DNA of 64,000 nucleotides from MGBC163016 sp964518575 (GCA_964518575.1 CAZFGW010000007.1:10470-74469); one strand, 5' to 3'; shown: positions 18,101 through 27,506, counted from the stretch's first letter. Notes: generated by a model from the letters alone, not told the origin. A program made the numbers and translations.

Positions 18101-19020
18101 GGAAGCTCTCCTTCACGCAGTTGCTGGAAGCCGGAGAGGAAATCCTCAGCACGCATCTCCTTTTTCCCATCGGGTTTCACCGTGTCCAAAACAAGCACAC
18201 CATCCGCACATCCAAGAACAATTTGTTTGTTGCAGGACGCACTTTGGGCTTGCTTGACAATCCCCGTATACGCGTCGTCAGCATGTGCAGCAATGACAGC
18301 AAGACGCCGCTTTCCGATCTGCGCTTTTGCGGGATAAGAAGAACTCGACGCCTGGATATGACGTAGATTCTCAGAAACGCTCAATTCCGGCGAAAGATCG
18401 AGCTCGCCTTTTTCAATCCGATTGGCATACGTGACCGCCTGCTCATCCTGGCGATTCCACTTGAGCGCATCAGCTTCCACCTGCGCACAGGCGCTGATCA
18501 ATGCCTGTGCGCCCAAACTCGCAAGCTCGTCAGTGAGTTTAGAAGCATTCATGCCTGCGATCGGAATGGAGCGGATGATGCAATAATCTCCGGTATCAAG
18601 ACCTGCCTCCATACGCATGATGCAAACCCCCGCCTGCTCATCTCCCGCAAGGATCGCCCGCTCAACAGGCGCCGCACCCCGCCAACGGGGCAACAGTGAG
18701 GCATGGACATTGAAGCAGCCATACCGCGGCAGACATAAGACCTCTTCAGGAAGGAGCATCCCATAGGCGGCAACGCAAATGAGATCCGCATCGAGCGTCT
18801 TGATCGTGTCGATAACTCCCTCATCTTTAAGCGTAGAGGGGGTCAGGACCTCGATCCCAAGCGCGAGTGCGGTTTGCTTGACAGGCGTGGGAAGCACCTC
18901 GCTGCCACGTGACCGAACGCGATCGGGTTGCGTGAAGACGCAGATGACATCGTGCACCTGAGCAAGTTCATAGAGGATGTCCGCGCCGAATTTGGGCGAA
19001 CCCATGAAGATGATGCGCAT
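18091..19020 (-). CDS. fmt: Methionyl-tRNA formyltransferase
   Basis: Formylates initiator Met-tRNA using 10-formyltetrahydrofolate; 309 residues, the normal length. The start MRIIFMGSPKFGADIL is the family N-terminus; the in-frame extension upstream is not conserved. The catalytic and folate region NVHASLLPRWRGAAPVERAI (about residues 107-126) and the following LDTGD are intact. It sits 10 bp after def, the usual def-fmt pairing for N-terminal formyl addition and removal. Confidence 0.96.
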   Translation of the reverse strand: MRIIFMGSPKFGADILYELAQVHDVICVFTQPDRVRSRGSEVLPTPVKQTALALGIEVLTPSTLKDEGVIDTIKTLDADLICVAAYGMLLPEEVLCLPRYGCFNVHASLLPRWRGAAPVERAILAGDEQAGVCIMRMEAGLDTGDYCIIRSIPIAGMNASKLTDELASLGAQALISACAQVEADALKWNRQDEQAVTYANRIEKGELDLSPELSVSENLRHIQASSSSYPAKAQIGKRRLAVIAAHADDAYTGIVKQAQSASCNKQIVLGCADGVLVLDTVKPDGKKEMRAEDFLSGFQQLREGELPWS

Positions 19021-19030
19021 AGCGTTCTCG

Positions 19031-19573
19031 CTAATCGACTTTGAAGGAAGACTCGCCAGGTTTCGCACCCATCTCCTGCGCGGCCTTGTAGGCCTCGAGC
19101 GCCCGCAATCTCACTGCAGGCTCGCATGATTCGAACAACGTCTTGCCATCCAAATGATCGATCTCATGCTGCAAACAACGCCCGAGCAACTCATCGCCTT
19201 CGATCTCCCATTCTTCGCCATCAAGATCGAAAAAGGCAACCTTGACCCACGGCTTACGGGTGACGGGCACACTGATACCCGGACAGGAAAGGCACGCTTC
19301 GTAATCGGTCTCGGGATTACCCTTGGTTTCGATGATCTGCGGATTCACCAGAAAGATCGGATTTTTGCTCGAGCTGTCTTCGCCGTTCCAATCCACATCG
19401 ATCACGACGAAACGCGCATCGAGACCTACTTGCGGTGCCGCGAGCCCGCAGCCATTGTTGGCATACATGAGCTTCGCCATCTGCTTCGCAATACGGATAA
19501 GCGACTTATCGCCCGGTTCGCATGCTTTGCACACCTTCGAAAGGACAGGATCGGGTGACTGGACAATTTTCAT
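19031..19573 (-). CDS. def: Peptide deformylase
   Basis: Metal hydrolase of 180 residues that removes the formyl group from nascent proteins. All three family motifs are present: GCGLAAPQVG, EACLSCPG (metal cysteine) and QHEIDHLDG (metal histidines and catalytic Glu). The ATG at 19573 has AGGG 8 nt upstream; an in-frame start 27 bp earlier has none. Confidence 0.96.
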   Translation of the reverse strand: MKIVQSPDPVLSKVCKACEPGDKSLIRIAKQMAKLMYANNGCGLAAPQVGLDARFVVIDVDWNGEDSSSKNPIFLVNPQIIETKGNPETDYEACLSCPGISVPVTRKPWVKVAFFDLDGEEWEIEGDELLGRCLQHEIDHLDGKTLFESCEPAVRLRALEAYKAAQEMGAKPGESSFKVD

Positions 19574-19630
19574 ATATTCATCCCTATCTGCTCTGCGCAC
19601 GCACGTTTCGTAGAAAACAGGTATGCGGCA

Positions 19631-21469
19631 TCAGAGCGCTTTGTGGTTGTTCCTGATATCAGCAAGCCTAGATTGTAGCGCGACGAGCGACGCGAATAAA
19701 GCACCGTCTTCCACTTCACCGGTGGCAAGCTCGGCTTTCATAGAAGCGATCTCGCTCTCCAAATCCCCCATGTACAACTCTTCGGTGATAAACACGATCA
19801 CGTCGCTCGCCTCGTGGTTCTCATGCGCGAGCACTTTCGTCAGCAATGACGGCGCAACGGGCACAGCGCGCGCCGCCGCCTCAATGAGCGACGCAGGACT
19901 TGCAAGTAAATCCTCCGCTAAGGCAGCATAGAGTGCGTTTGCGATCGCGCGATGCGTATCGCTGTGCCAATTGATACTCGTGACCGCATCGGAATAACTG
20001 AGCGCAAGCACGGGCTCAGCTGCACATATGCCCAAAAGTTCCCGCTCGAGCGCGAGCCTGTTCTGCTCCTCTTTGGAAAGTATTACCGAAGGCTTTTGCT
20101 CTTCCTGCGACTGGACTCCTTCAGTCCGCTCGATTTGCGCACCATAGGAGCGAACAGGGATCTTCGCGAGTTCGCGCAAAACATCGTCTTCCCGCAAACC
20201 GAGCCGTGACGCGATGCCGATAGCATATTCTTTCGCAAGGATCGAGTCTTTGATGGGCGCGAGCACCGAAAGTGCCTCGACCATCGCCTTCGCCTTCCCT
20301 TCCGCAAGGGATAGATCGTGGGCGTCAATGCGGCGGTCGATTCCGAATTGCAGAAGCGAGGGCGCACTATCGATGAGCGCTTGCATCTGGTCCGGGCTAT
20401 GTCCGTCAAGGTACTCGGCGGGATCCTGTCCATCGGGCAGGCACAATGCGCACAGCTCGATCTTCGAACGTCCCGCTTCAGGCGTCATATCAGCGTCGAT
20501 GAACATGAGCGCGCGATCCGTCGCCCGCTGACCGGCGGCGTCACCATCGAACACATACACAATCCGCTTGCCCGCTTGACGCGAAAGTTGCCTGATATGG
20601 TATTTGGTCAGCGCCGTCCCCAGCGTGGCAACACTGTTGGTGATGCCTGCACTATGAAGCGCGATCACATCGGTATACCCCTCAGCCACGATCGCCGTCC
20701 CGCTCGACGCCATCTTCGCCTTCGCTTTATCGAGTCCGAACAGCACATTCGACTTGTGGAAAATGGGGGTTTCTTGAGAGTTCAGGTATTTCGGATTGCC
20801 GCTGCCGATGACCCGGCCCCCAAACGCGATGACCTCGCCTGAAATATCGTTGATCGGAAAGATCACGCGATCGTAGAACCGGTCTCGCACCTGTCCGTTC
20901 TTCCCTTTGACAGCCACATTGGCAGCGATCATCTCATCGAAGGTAAAGCCAGCGCCGCGCAAATGCTGGACGAGCTGGTTGTTGCCCGGTGCGAAGCCAA
21001 GCATCCACTCCTTGGGAATGCTGCCTCCAAGACCGCGCTTCGAAAGGTAATCTCGTGCTGCACTCGCACGCTCATCGCGTGAGCGCATCAATAGCGTGTG
21101 GTAAAACGCAGCAGTACTCGCGCAAACATCCTTGAGACGCTGCTTCGCGCTTTTCGAAACGCCCTCATGACCATTCTCATCAAGCTCGATATGTGCACGC
21201 TCCGCGAGCTTCCGCACCGCTTCAGGGAAGGTGAGCTCATCGGCTTTCATGATGAAACCGAAGGCATCCCCACCTTCGTCGCATCCAAAACAATGCCAAA
21301 GCTGCGTTGCGGGGTCGATTTTGAACGACGGGGTCTTCTCCCCGTGCAAAGGACAGCAGCACCAAAAGTCACGACCCTTTTGGACCATGCGGCTGCGCTC
21401 ACCGACGAGCTCAACCAAGTCCGTGGCGGAACGTACCTTCGTTATGTCTTCATCGCTGAAGAAACCCAC
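19631..21469 (-). CDS. dnaG: DNA primase
   Basis: Replicative primase of about 612 residues. The N-terminal zinc-binding domain (CPLHGEKTPSF, then WHCFGC) spans about residues 35-65; the TOPRIM catalytic core has VAEGYTDVIALHS and YVFDGDAAGQRATDRA; the C-terminal helicase-binding part is less conserved. I choose the GTG at 21469: AAGGA lies 7 nt upstream and the protein then begins GFFSDEDITKVRSA as usual. It is divergent from dgt, with a 12-bp palindrome between the two. Confidence 0.95.
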   Translation of the reverse strand: MGFFSDEDITKVRSATDLVELVGERSRMVQKGRDFWCCCPLHGEKTPSFKIDPATQLWHCFGCDEGGDAFGFIMKADELTFPEAVRKLAERAHIELDENGHEGVSKSAKQRLKDVCASTAAFYHTLLMRSRDERASAARDYLSKRGLGGSIPKEWMLGFAPGNNQLVQHLRGAGFTFDEMIAANVAVKGKNGQVRDRFYDRVIFPINDISGEVIAFGGRVIGSGNPKYLNSQETPIFHKSNVLFGLDKAKAKMASSGTAIVAEGYTDVIALHSAGITNSVATLGTALTKYHIRQLSRQAGKRIVYVFDGDAAGQRATDRALMFIDADMTPEAGRSKIELCALCLPDGQDPAEYLDGHSPDQMQALIDSAPSLLQFGIDRRIDAHDLSLAEGKAKAMVEALSVLAPIKDSILAKEYAIGIASRLGLREDDVLRELAKIPVRSYGAQIERTEGVQSQEEQKPSVILSKEEQNRLALERELLGICAAEPVLALSYSDAVTSINWHSDTHRAIANALYAALAEDLLASPASLIEAAARAVPVAPSLLTKVLAHENHEASDVIVFITEELYMGDLESEIASMKAELATGEVEDGALFASLVALQSRLADIRNNHKAL

Positions 21470-21536
21470 TGACCCTTCCTTTCGAAAAAGAGACGCACAT
21501 ACCCATGAATATCTCGTACACACGCTCGGTTTTGTT

Positions 21537-21578
21537 ATCATAATTCAGCTGAATGACCAAACCGACTGAATATATGAT
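21537..21578. promoter_or_regulatory. Divergent dnaG/dgt promoter region with palindrome
   Basis: A perfect 12-bp palindrome ATTCAGCTGAAT (21543-21554) lies between a minus-strand TATGAT -10 candidate (21542-21537, for dnaG) and a plus-strand TATGAT -10 candidate (21573-21578, for dgt). The -35 boxes are poor, which would fit a regulated promoter. The palindrome is seen directly; an operator role is inference. Confidence 0.4.
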
Positions 21579-21592
21579 ACTAAGGATTCTCC

Positions 21593-22825
21593 ATGTCATC
21601 GAAAGCGAATTCTGCGATTCCCTATTTGACCATTGATGCGGATATCGAACGGGCTATCCGTGAAGATCGTGAACATAATCGGGTGAATCCCTATCGATTC
21701 GATGATGAGGATATCATACGCCGCGAAGACCTGGAAAACGATCGCGCGACCCTTGCCCGTCCCGCGTTTTCGCGCGATGTCGAAAAGATCATCAACGTGC
21801 CTGCCTACAACCGCTATGCGGGCAAAACGCAAGTTTTCTCCTTCGTGAACAACGATGATATTACGCGCAGGGGACTCCATGTACAGCTGGTGTGTCGCGT
21901 GGCGAAAGGGATCGGAAGACTGCTCGGACTCAATGAGGATCTCATCGAGGCGATCGCACTTGGCCACGATGTGGGACACACCCCGTTTGGTCATGCGGGC
22001 GAGCGATTCCTCTCGGAGTGCTACCATGCGCGCACCGGTCACTTCTTCAACCACAACGTTCACTCCGTGCGGGTGCTCGATGAACTCTACCCGCGCAATA
22101 TCTCGCTGCAGACCCTTGACGGCGTGCTCGCACACAATGGCGAATTCGCAACACAAAAGCTTGAACTGGGAACGGTTGCCTCCTTCGATGACCTTGATGC
22201 GCTTGTGAATGCCTGTACCGAAGATGAATCGAACATCGCCGCGTTGCGCCCCTCGACCCTTGAGGGCTGCGTCGTGCGGGTGAGCGATATGATCGCCTAT
22301 ATCGGCAAGGACCGCTCAGACGCCTTGAATATGGGTGTCATCGACGATCTGGAGATTTTCGAGAGCTCGGTCATCGGCAAAGACAACGCGCGCATCATCA
22401 ACAACATCACGGTAGACATCGTAAACAACAGCTATGGCAAGAACGCCATCATGATGAGCGAAGAGGTATTCAAAGATCTGAAGCGGGCGAAAAAGCAGAA
22501 CAATGAACTCATCTATACCAAAGAGGGTATGGTGAGCAATACGGAGAATATCGTTCAGGAGATGTTTGTTGAGCTCTACGAGAAACTGTTCGACGATCTA
22601 GCCGCGCGCGACACCACCTCGCCGATCTATCGTCATCACATCATGACGCTCGCTCATACGTCAACCACGATCAGTCCCGAAAGCTATCTTGAACAGGATC
22701 CGAATCAGATCGTTGTCGACTATATGGCATCGATGACGGATGGCTATTTCACGAGTGTTTATGGGATGCTCTTCCCCAACGCCAAGCCCGATATCATGAC
22801 GCGGGGTTATTGCGCCGGATTGTAG
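21593..22825 (+). CDS. dgt: dGTPase-like HD-domain triphosphohydrolase
   Basis: HD-superfamily deoxynucleotide triphosphohydrolase of 410 residues, predicted to cleave dGTP (or related dNTPs) to nucleoside and triphosphate. The metal site is clear: LHVQLVCRVAKGIGRL supplies the first His, ALGHDVGHTPFGHAGE (about residues 123-138) the HD pair, and a later Asp lies in VRVSDMIAYIGKDR. AAGGA lies upstream of the ATG. It is divergent from dnaG, so dNTP control and priming are neighbours. Its 3' end overlaps the rnhA 3' end by 19 bp on opposite strands. Confidence 0.9.
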   Translation: MSSKANSAIPYLTIDADIERAIREDREHNRVNPYRFDDEDIIRREDLENDRATLARPAFSRDVEKIINVPAYNRYAGKTQVFSFVNNDDITRRGLHVQLVCRVAKGIGRLLGLNEDLIEAIALGHDVGHTPFGHAGERFLSECYHARTGHFFNHNVHSVRVLDELYPRNISLQTLDGVLAHNGEFATQKLELGTVASFDDLDALVNACTEDESNIAALRPSTLEGCVVRVSDMIAYIGKDRSDALNMGVIDDLEIFESSVIGKDNARIINNITVDIVNNSYGKNAIMMSEEVFKDLKRAKKQNNELIYTKEGMVSNTENIVQEMFVELYEKLFDDLAARDTTSPIYRHHIMTLAHTSTTISPESYLEQDPNQIVVDYMASMTDGYFTSVYGMLFPNAKPDIMTRGYCAGL

Positions 22826-23292
22826 CCCGTATCTTCTGCGAGCTCATCCCCATCAGCTGCGCTCGTGGCGAGCTCATCGCAGCGCTCGTTTTCCGGATGA
22901 CCAGCATGACCCTTCACCCACGCAAACTCGATCTCATGCGGCTCCATGGCACAAAGGAGCTCCTCCCAGAGATCCCTGTTGGCTACCGGATCGCGTTTGG
23001 CATTCTTCCAACCTTTACGCATCCATGATTCGATCCAGCCTTTATTGAAGGCATCAACGACATAGCGGGAATCGGTATGGATGGTAACCTTGCAGGGATG
23101 CTTCAATGCCTGAAGCGCGCGGATGACGCCAAGGAGCTCCATACGGTTGTTCGTCGTATTCATAAATCCTTGCGCCAGTTCGCGTTCATGCACGACTCCG
23201 TGCGCATCCCGATAACGCAGCAGCGCGCCGAAACCGCCGTTGCCAGGGTTTCCGCGCGCTGAACCGTCAGTATAAATATCGACGCTCTGCAA
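22807..23292 (-). CDS. rnhA: Ribonuclease HI
   Basis: Endonuclease that cuts RNA in RNA-DNA hybrids; 161 residues. The active-site acids are visible: Asp in DIYTDGSARGNPG, Glu in NNRMELLGVI, Asp in IHTDSRYVVDAF, and the final Asp near NERCDELATSAA, with HAGHPENE between. The likely start is TTG at 23292, giving the usual few residues before the first strand; no good ribosome site is visible, so the start is uncertain. Convergent with dgt and just downstream of the pyrophosphatase gene. Confidence 0.94.
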   Translation of the reverse strand: MQSVDIYTDGSARGNPGNGGFGALLRYRDAHGVVHERELAQGFMNTTNNRMELLGVIRALQALKHPCKVTIHTDSRYVVDAFNKGWIESWMRKGWKNAKRDPVANRDLWEELLCAMEPHEIEFAWVKGHAGHPENERCDELATSAADGDELAEDTGYNPAQ

Positions 23293-23307
23293 TGTGAAGT
23301 GAATCGA

Positions 23308-25437
23308 TTAGAGCAGCGTCTGGATCATGATGAACAGAGGACTGAAAGTCAAAGACACGATGGTCATGAGGTTGATGAGAATGTTCATCGAAGGACCAGA
23401 AGTATCTTTGAACGGATCTCCCACGGTATCGCCCACGACTGCAGCCTTATGAGCTTCAGAGCCTTTGCCCCCGAAGAATCCCTGCTCGATGTACTTCTTG
23501 GCGTTATCCCATGCACCGCCCGCATTGCTCATGAAGATTGCCATGAGCATACCAGTGGCAACAGCACCCGCCAAAAATCCGCCGAGCATCGCAGGATCGA
23601 TGCAGCCGATCACGATAGGAACAATAACGGCGAGAATGCCCGGAGTCATCATTTCCTTCAAGGCTGAAGATGTGGAAATAGCAACACACTTGTCGTATTC
23701 CGGCTCCGCCTCGTACTCCATGATTCCCTTGATCTCACGGAACTGCCTGCGGACCTCTTCGACCATGGCATGCGCTGCACGCGAGACCGCGCCCATGGTA
23801 AGCGCCGCAAACATGAAAGGCATCATCGCGCCGATGAAAATGCCGGCGACGATAAGCGGATCGGTGAGTGAAAGCTCAAAAGCAGGGATGTAGTGGTGCA
23901 TCGTTGCCTGAAACGATACGAACAATGAGATTGCCGACAGACCAGCACTGGCAATTGCAAAGCCCTTCGCAATGGCAGCGGTCGTGTTACCAACCGCATC
24001 AAGCGCGTCGGTGCGGTCGCGGACCTCTTCGGGAAGTCCAGCCATCTCAGCGATGCCGCCCGCATTGTCTGCAACAGGACCGTAGGCATCAACGCCGATG
24101 GTGATAGCGGTGTTGGAAAGCATGCCCGTAGCGGCAAGACCGACACCGAACAGACCGACGGCGATCCCGTTTATCACACCCGCCTCAGCTGCTGCGGGGA
24201 ATGCAAGGTTACCAAAGAAGAACGATCCGATGATAGCGAGAGCAACGAGCACGATCGGGGCGATCGTGGAGAGCATACCCGTACCAAGTCCCTCGATGAT
24301 GACCGTTGCGGCACCGGTTTCCGCTGCCTCGGCGATCTTGTGGACGGGCTTGTAGTGGTCGGAGCAGAAGTACTCGGTGATCTTGCCGATTGCAAGACCG
24401 GCGATAAGACCGCACAAAACGCTTCCGAAAAGCCAAAGCGGCATTGCGTTTACGGACTGGGAATTCCAGATCGAGAACAAAATCAAAATGACGATGATCT
24501 CAACGATTGCTGCAAGATAGGTGCCCCGGTTGAGCGCCTTATGAAGGTCTGCTCCCTCTTTGGTGCGCACCGCCAAAAGACCGATGATGGAGGTGATGAT
24601 GCCGCACGCAGCGATGACGACCGGCGTGATGATTGCCCATACGAAGTCATTCGTCGCGAAGTATCCTCCGAGGCTGCCGAAGGTCACAGCGAGAATCGTG
24701 GGTGCGAGGATGGAGCCGGTATAGCTCTCGAACAGGTCAGCACCCATGCCAGCTACGTCACCGACGTTGTCACCGACGTTGTCAGCGATCGTTGCGGGGT
24801 TGCGCGGGTCGTCCTCAGGAATGCCAGCCTCAACTTTGCCAACGAGGTCAGCGCCCACATCAGCAGCCTTGGTATAGATGCCGCCACCGACACGGGCGAA
24901 CAGTGCGACTGCAGAAGCGCCCGTGGCGAAGCCCTCGACCATGCCGATGTTCTCATGCATGAGTTCGGGATCGAGCACGTTGACACCGAATACCAAGAAG
25001 ATCAGCCACAGCGACAAGCCCATGAGAGCAAATGATGCAACGCACAGTCCCATCGTAAGACCGCTCCTAAAGCTCACCGTGAGTGCCTTGGCAACAGAGG
25101 TCTCTGCCGCATAGGCGGTACGGGTATTCGCACGTGTTGCCACATGCATGCCAACGTAGCCGGCCGCTGCGGACAAAACGCCGCCGGTCACGAACGCGAT
25201 GGCGGTGATCCATGAAAGGGCAAAGCCCATAACAAGGGCAACCACCACCATAAAGATAATGAGCAGCTTGTATTCGCTCATCAAGAATGCTTTAGCGCCC
25301 TGTTGGATCTTGATCGATATGCTGTTCATCTTATCCGAGCCGGGATCTTGTTTGAGAACCCAACTGCCCAGATACAGTGCCATAAGTATGCCGATCAAAG
25401 CACAAGCAGGCGCCATCCATGCGATTTGTGTCGTCAA
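23308..25437 (-). CDS. hppA: Membrane-bound ion-pumping pyrophosphatase
   Basis: Integral membrane pyrophosphatase of 709 residues with about 16 spans that couples PPi hydrolysis to Na+ and/or H+ transport. The PPi-binding segment DVGADLVGKVEAGIPEDDPR (about residue 192) and DNVGDNVGDVAG are intact. Near residue 482 it reads GNTTAA; Ala here, rather than Lys, is the established marker of the K+-dependent class. Near residue 235 FESYTGS places a Glu as in Na+-pumping members, so a Na+ pump is likely but not certain. The start is TTG with a strong AAGGAGG 5 nt upstream; the next ATG (25416) would delete part of the first span. Confidence 0.95.
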   Translation of the reverse strand: MTTQIAWMAPACALIGILMALYLGSWVLKQDPGSDKMNSISIKIQQGAKAFLMSEYKLLIIFMVVVALVMGFALSWITAIAFVTGGVLSAAAGYVGMHVATRANTRTAYAAETSVAKALTVSFRSGLTMGLCVASFALMGLSLWLIFLVFGVNVLDPELMHENIGMVEGFATGASAVALFARVGGGIYTKAADVGADLVGKVEAGIPEDDPRNPATIADNVGDNVGDVAGMGADLFESYTGSILAPTILAVTFGSLGGYFATNDFVWAIITPVVIAACGIITSIIGLLAVRTKEGADLHKALNRGTYLAAIVEIIVILILFSIWNSQSVNAMPLWLFGSVLCGLIAGLAIGKITEYFCSDHYKPVHKIAEAAETGAATVIIEGLGTGMLSTIAPIVLVALAIIGSFFFGNLAFPAAAEAGVINGIAVGLFGVGLAATGMLSNTAITIGVDAYGPVADNAGGIAEMAGLPEEVRDRTDALDAVGNTTAAIAKGFAIASAGLSAISLFVSFQATMHHYIPAFELSLTDPLIVAGIFIGAMMPFMFAALTMGAVSRAAHAMVEEVRRQFREIKGIMEYEAEPEYDKCVAISTSSALKEMMTPGILAVIVPIVIGCIDPAMLGGFLAGAVATGMLMAIFMSNAGGAWDNAKKYIEQGFFGGKGSEAHKAAVVGDTVGDPFKDTSGPSMNILINLMTIVSLTFSPLFIMIQTLL

Positions 25438-25469
25438 TTCTTCCTCCTTATTCCTTTTCCGAATGATCC

Positions 25470-25489
25470 CTGAGGCTTCTCCCCCTCAG
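25470..25489 (-). other. Hairpin in hppA leader
   Basis: CTGAGG (25470-25475) and CCTCAG (25484-25489) form a 6-bp inverted repeat with an 8-nt loop about 30 bp upstream of the hppA ribosome site. No T-run follows. Function unknown. Confidence 0.3.
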
Positions 25490-25573
25490 AGAACCACTAC
25501 CTTTTCCCTGTCGTAGATGGTAAATCATCACCTTTGACTATTGCTTATCCTATCAGGTGAGAGGGGGAATTAT

Positions 25574-26497
25574 TCACGCGATGTCCCGTGCAAGAGCGAT
25601 ATCGCGTGAAATGCATGCGATAAGCTCTTCCGTCGAATCGAATCGCTTCATTTCGCGAAGGTACTGTTTCGGGAAAATCTTGATCTTCTGCCCGTAGAGA
25701 TCTCCCTCGAAATCAATGAGATGGGCTTCCACATTAGAAATGCGCTCGCCCACAAATGTTGGGGGGATTCCGATAGAAAGAGCGGCGCGATATCTCTTGC
25801 CAGCAACGTCGACCCACGCTGCATAGACCCCGTCTTTCAAAGCAAGCTCATCATCGGGAATGGAAAGATTGGCGGTCCGAATGCCCATCTCCCGTCCCTG
25901 CTGCGCGCCCTGCTCGACGATACCGGATATCATATAGTCATGACCGATGAGCTCATTCGCCCCCTCGATGCATCCATCCTCCAGAAGCGCGCGGATACGC
26001 GTAGAGCTGATAGGTGTCCCATCTAAGCAGATGAGCTCGACTTCGTGGGCATCCATTCCATGCGTATCTCCCCAGCGAAGAAGGTCATCGAAGCCACCTC
26101 GTGCATGGCATCCGAATCGAAATCCCTCGCCGACGAACAGGTCGCGGGGGGTATGGGTTGCGAAAAGCCGCTCCAAGAACACATCGGGTTCAAGAGAAGC
26201 GAACACCTCATTAAAATCAAGGACGATGACGTCATCGACCTTACACGCGCTCAAATGAGCAATACGCTCTTCATTGCTCATGATCTTTTTGAAGCCGGGT
26301 GTTGCGAACAGCTCGTCGGGATCGATCGAGAACGTGATGATAAAAGAGCGCGCTTCGGCATCCCGCGCGCACGCGACCATACGCTCGATCAGCGAGCGAT
26401 GTCCCTTATGCAATCCATCGAACACGCCCATGGCGACAACTGCCCCATCAAGCGCGACTACATCTGAGAGCTCCTCTGTCCTATATACCGAACCCAC
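25574..26497 (-). CDS. ribF: Bifunctional riboflavin kinase/FAD synthetase
   Basis: Makes FMN and then FAD from riboflavin; about 307 residues. The N-terminal FAD-synthetase nucleotidyltransferase motif GVFDGLHKGH is near residue 25, followed by GEGFRFGCHARGG and the ISSTRIR segment; the C-terminal riboflavin-kinase domain has GIRTANLSIPDDELALKDGVYA. The GTG at 26497 is chosen for its perfectly placed AAGGAG 6 nt upstream, giving a 17-bp overlap with the truB 3' end. Last gene of the rimP-nusA-infB operon. Confidence 0.94.
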   Translation of the reverse strand: MGSVYRTEELSDVVALDGAVVAMGVFDGLHKGHRSLIERMVACARDAEARSFIITFSIDPDELFATPGFKKIMSNEERIAHLSACKVDDVIVLDFNEVFASLEPDVFLERLFATHTPRDLFVGEGFRFGCHARGGFDDLLRWGDTHGMDAHEVELICLDGTPISSTRIRALLEDGCIEGANELIGHDYMISGIVEQGAQQGREMGIRTANLSIPDDELALKDGVYAAWVDVAGKRYRAALSIGIPPTFVGERISNVEAHLIDFEGDLYGQKIKIFPKQYLREMKRFDSTEELIACISRDIALARDIA

Positions 26498-27506
26498 GGG
26501 TGACTCCTTTTTGGAAGATGCATTGCGGAAGATACCTGTTTGAAGCACGGTCAAACGCATAGAGGGCTTTGAGCGTTTTGTTGCTGATAACCGAGATCAT
26601 CTCATTATCTACAGCCGGCTCATCCGACTCGCAGATGCCTGAAGTACACGAACAGACCGCCGTGAATGGATCGCGGATATATTCGTGCAATAAAACCTGA
26701 TCTGCCGGAAGAGGGGCGCCGTTGTCGATCATGCGCGAGAGAGGCTCGTGAGCATAGAAGAACCGATAGCCGAGCAGCGCCACCGGGTCTAAGGCAGCAG
26801 ATGGCCCTTCTTCGGCGAACACGTCCAAACTGACGCACTCGCTCAAGGGAAGGTTGCCTGACCGAAGGCGCTCAAGCGCACCTAAATGAGCAGGAACGCC
26901 CAGCTGCCTTCCCAGATCCCGTGCAATCGAGCGAATGTAGGTGCCTTTCGAAACACTGAGATCGACGACCCATGAAAGCGTCGTGTTGTCCTCATCAGGT
27001 GCAAGGGAGACTAGGTGCGCTGAGGAAATCTCGATCTCACGCGGTTTCAGATCGATGATCGTGCCGCTGCGTGCTTGTTCATACGAGCGCTTTCCGTTCA
27101 CCTTGATTGCACTGTATACCGGCGGGAGTTGCTTTTGTCTGCCAATGATTGATGAAAGCGCACGCTCGGCGAAGGCACGCTCCCCAAACTGAGCGGGCAC
27201 CTCCCCCGCTTCAAGAACGTCCCCTTCACTATCATCGGTATCAGTCGATGCACCGAAGGTGATGGTTGCGCGGTAGAGTTTGTCATGGGCGCAAAGGTAG
27301 TGATCGAGCCGCGTTGCTGGTCCCACCATCACCAGAAGCACCCCCGATGCCAGAGGATCGAGTGTTCCTGCATGACCGACGCGCCGCTCACCCGTGATAT
27401 TCCTCACGCGGTTGACAACATCATGTGAGGTCATCGTGGCAGGCTTATCAATACCCACCACAAAAGAAAGATCCGTTTGCCCGCGCTTCAATGCATGCCC
27501 ACTCAA
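26481..27506 (-). CDS. truB: tRNA pseudouridine-55 synthase
   Basis: Isomerises U55 in the tRNA T-loop; 341 residues. The catalytic block GHAGTLDPLASGVLLV with its Asp, the KPATMTSHDVVNRVR N-terminal motif, and the KGTYIRSIARDLG region are all present. The apparent start is TTG at 27506, sharing TTGA with the nrnA stop; no clear ribosome site, so the start may rely on coupling. The C-terminal tail is longer than in E. coli and looks PUA-like. Confidence 0.94.
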   Translation of the reverse strand: MSGHALKRGQTDLSFVVGIDKPATMTSHDVVNRVRNITGERRVGHAGTLDPLASGVLLVMVGPATRLDHYLCAHDKLYRATITFGASTDTDDSEGDVLEAGEVPAQFGERAFAERALSSIIGRQKQLPPVYSAIKVNGKRSYEQARSGTIIDLKPREIEISSAHLVSLAPDEDNTTLSWVVDLSVSKGTYIRSIARDLGRQLGVPAHLGALERLRSGNLPLSECVSLDVFAEEGPSAALDPVALLGYRFFYAHEPLSRMIDNGAPLPADQVLLHEYIRDPFTAVCSCTSGICESDEPAVDNEMISVISNKTLKALYAFDRASNRYLPQCIFQKGVTRGFGI

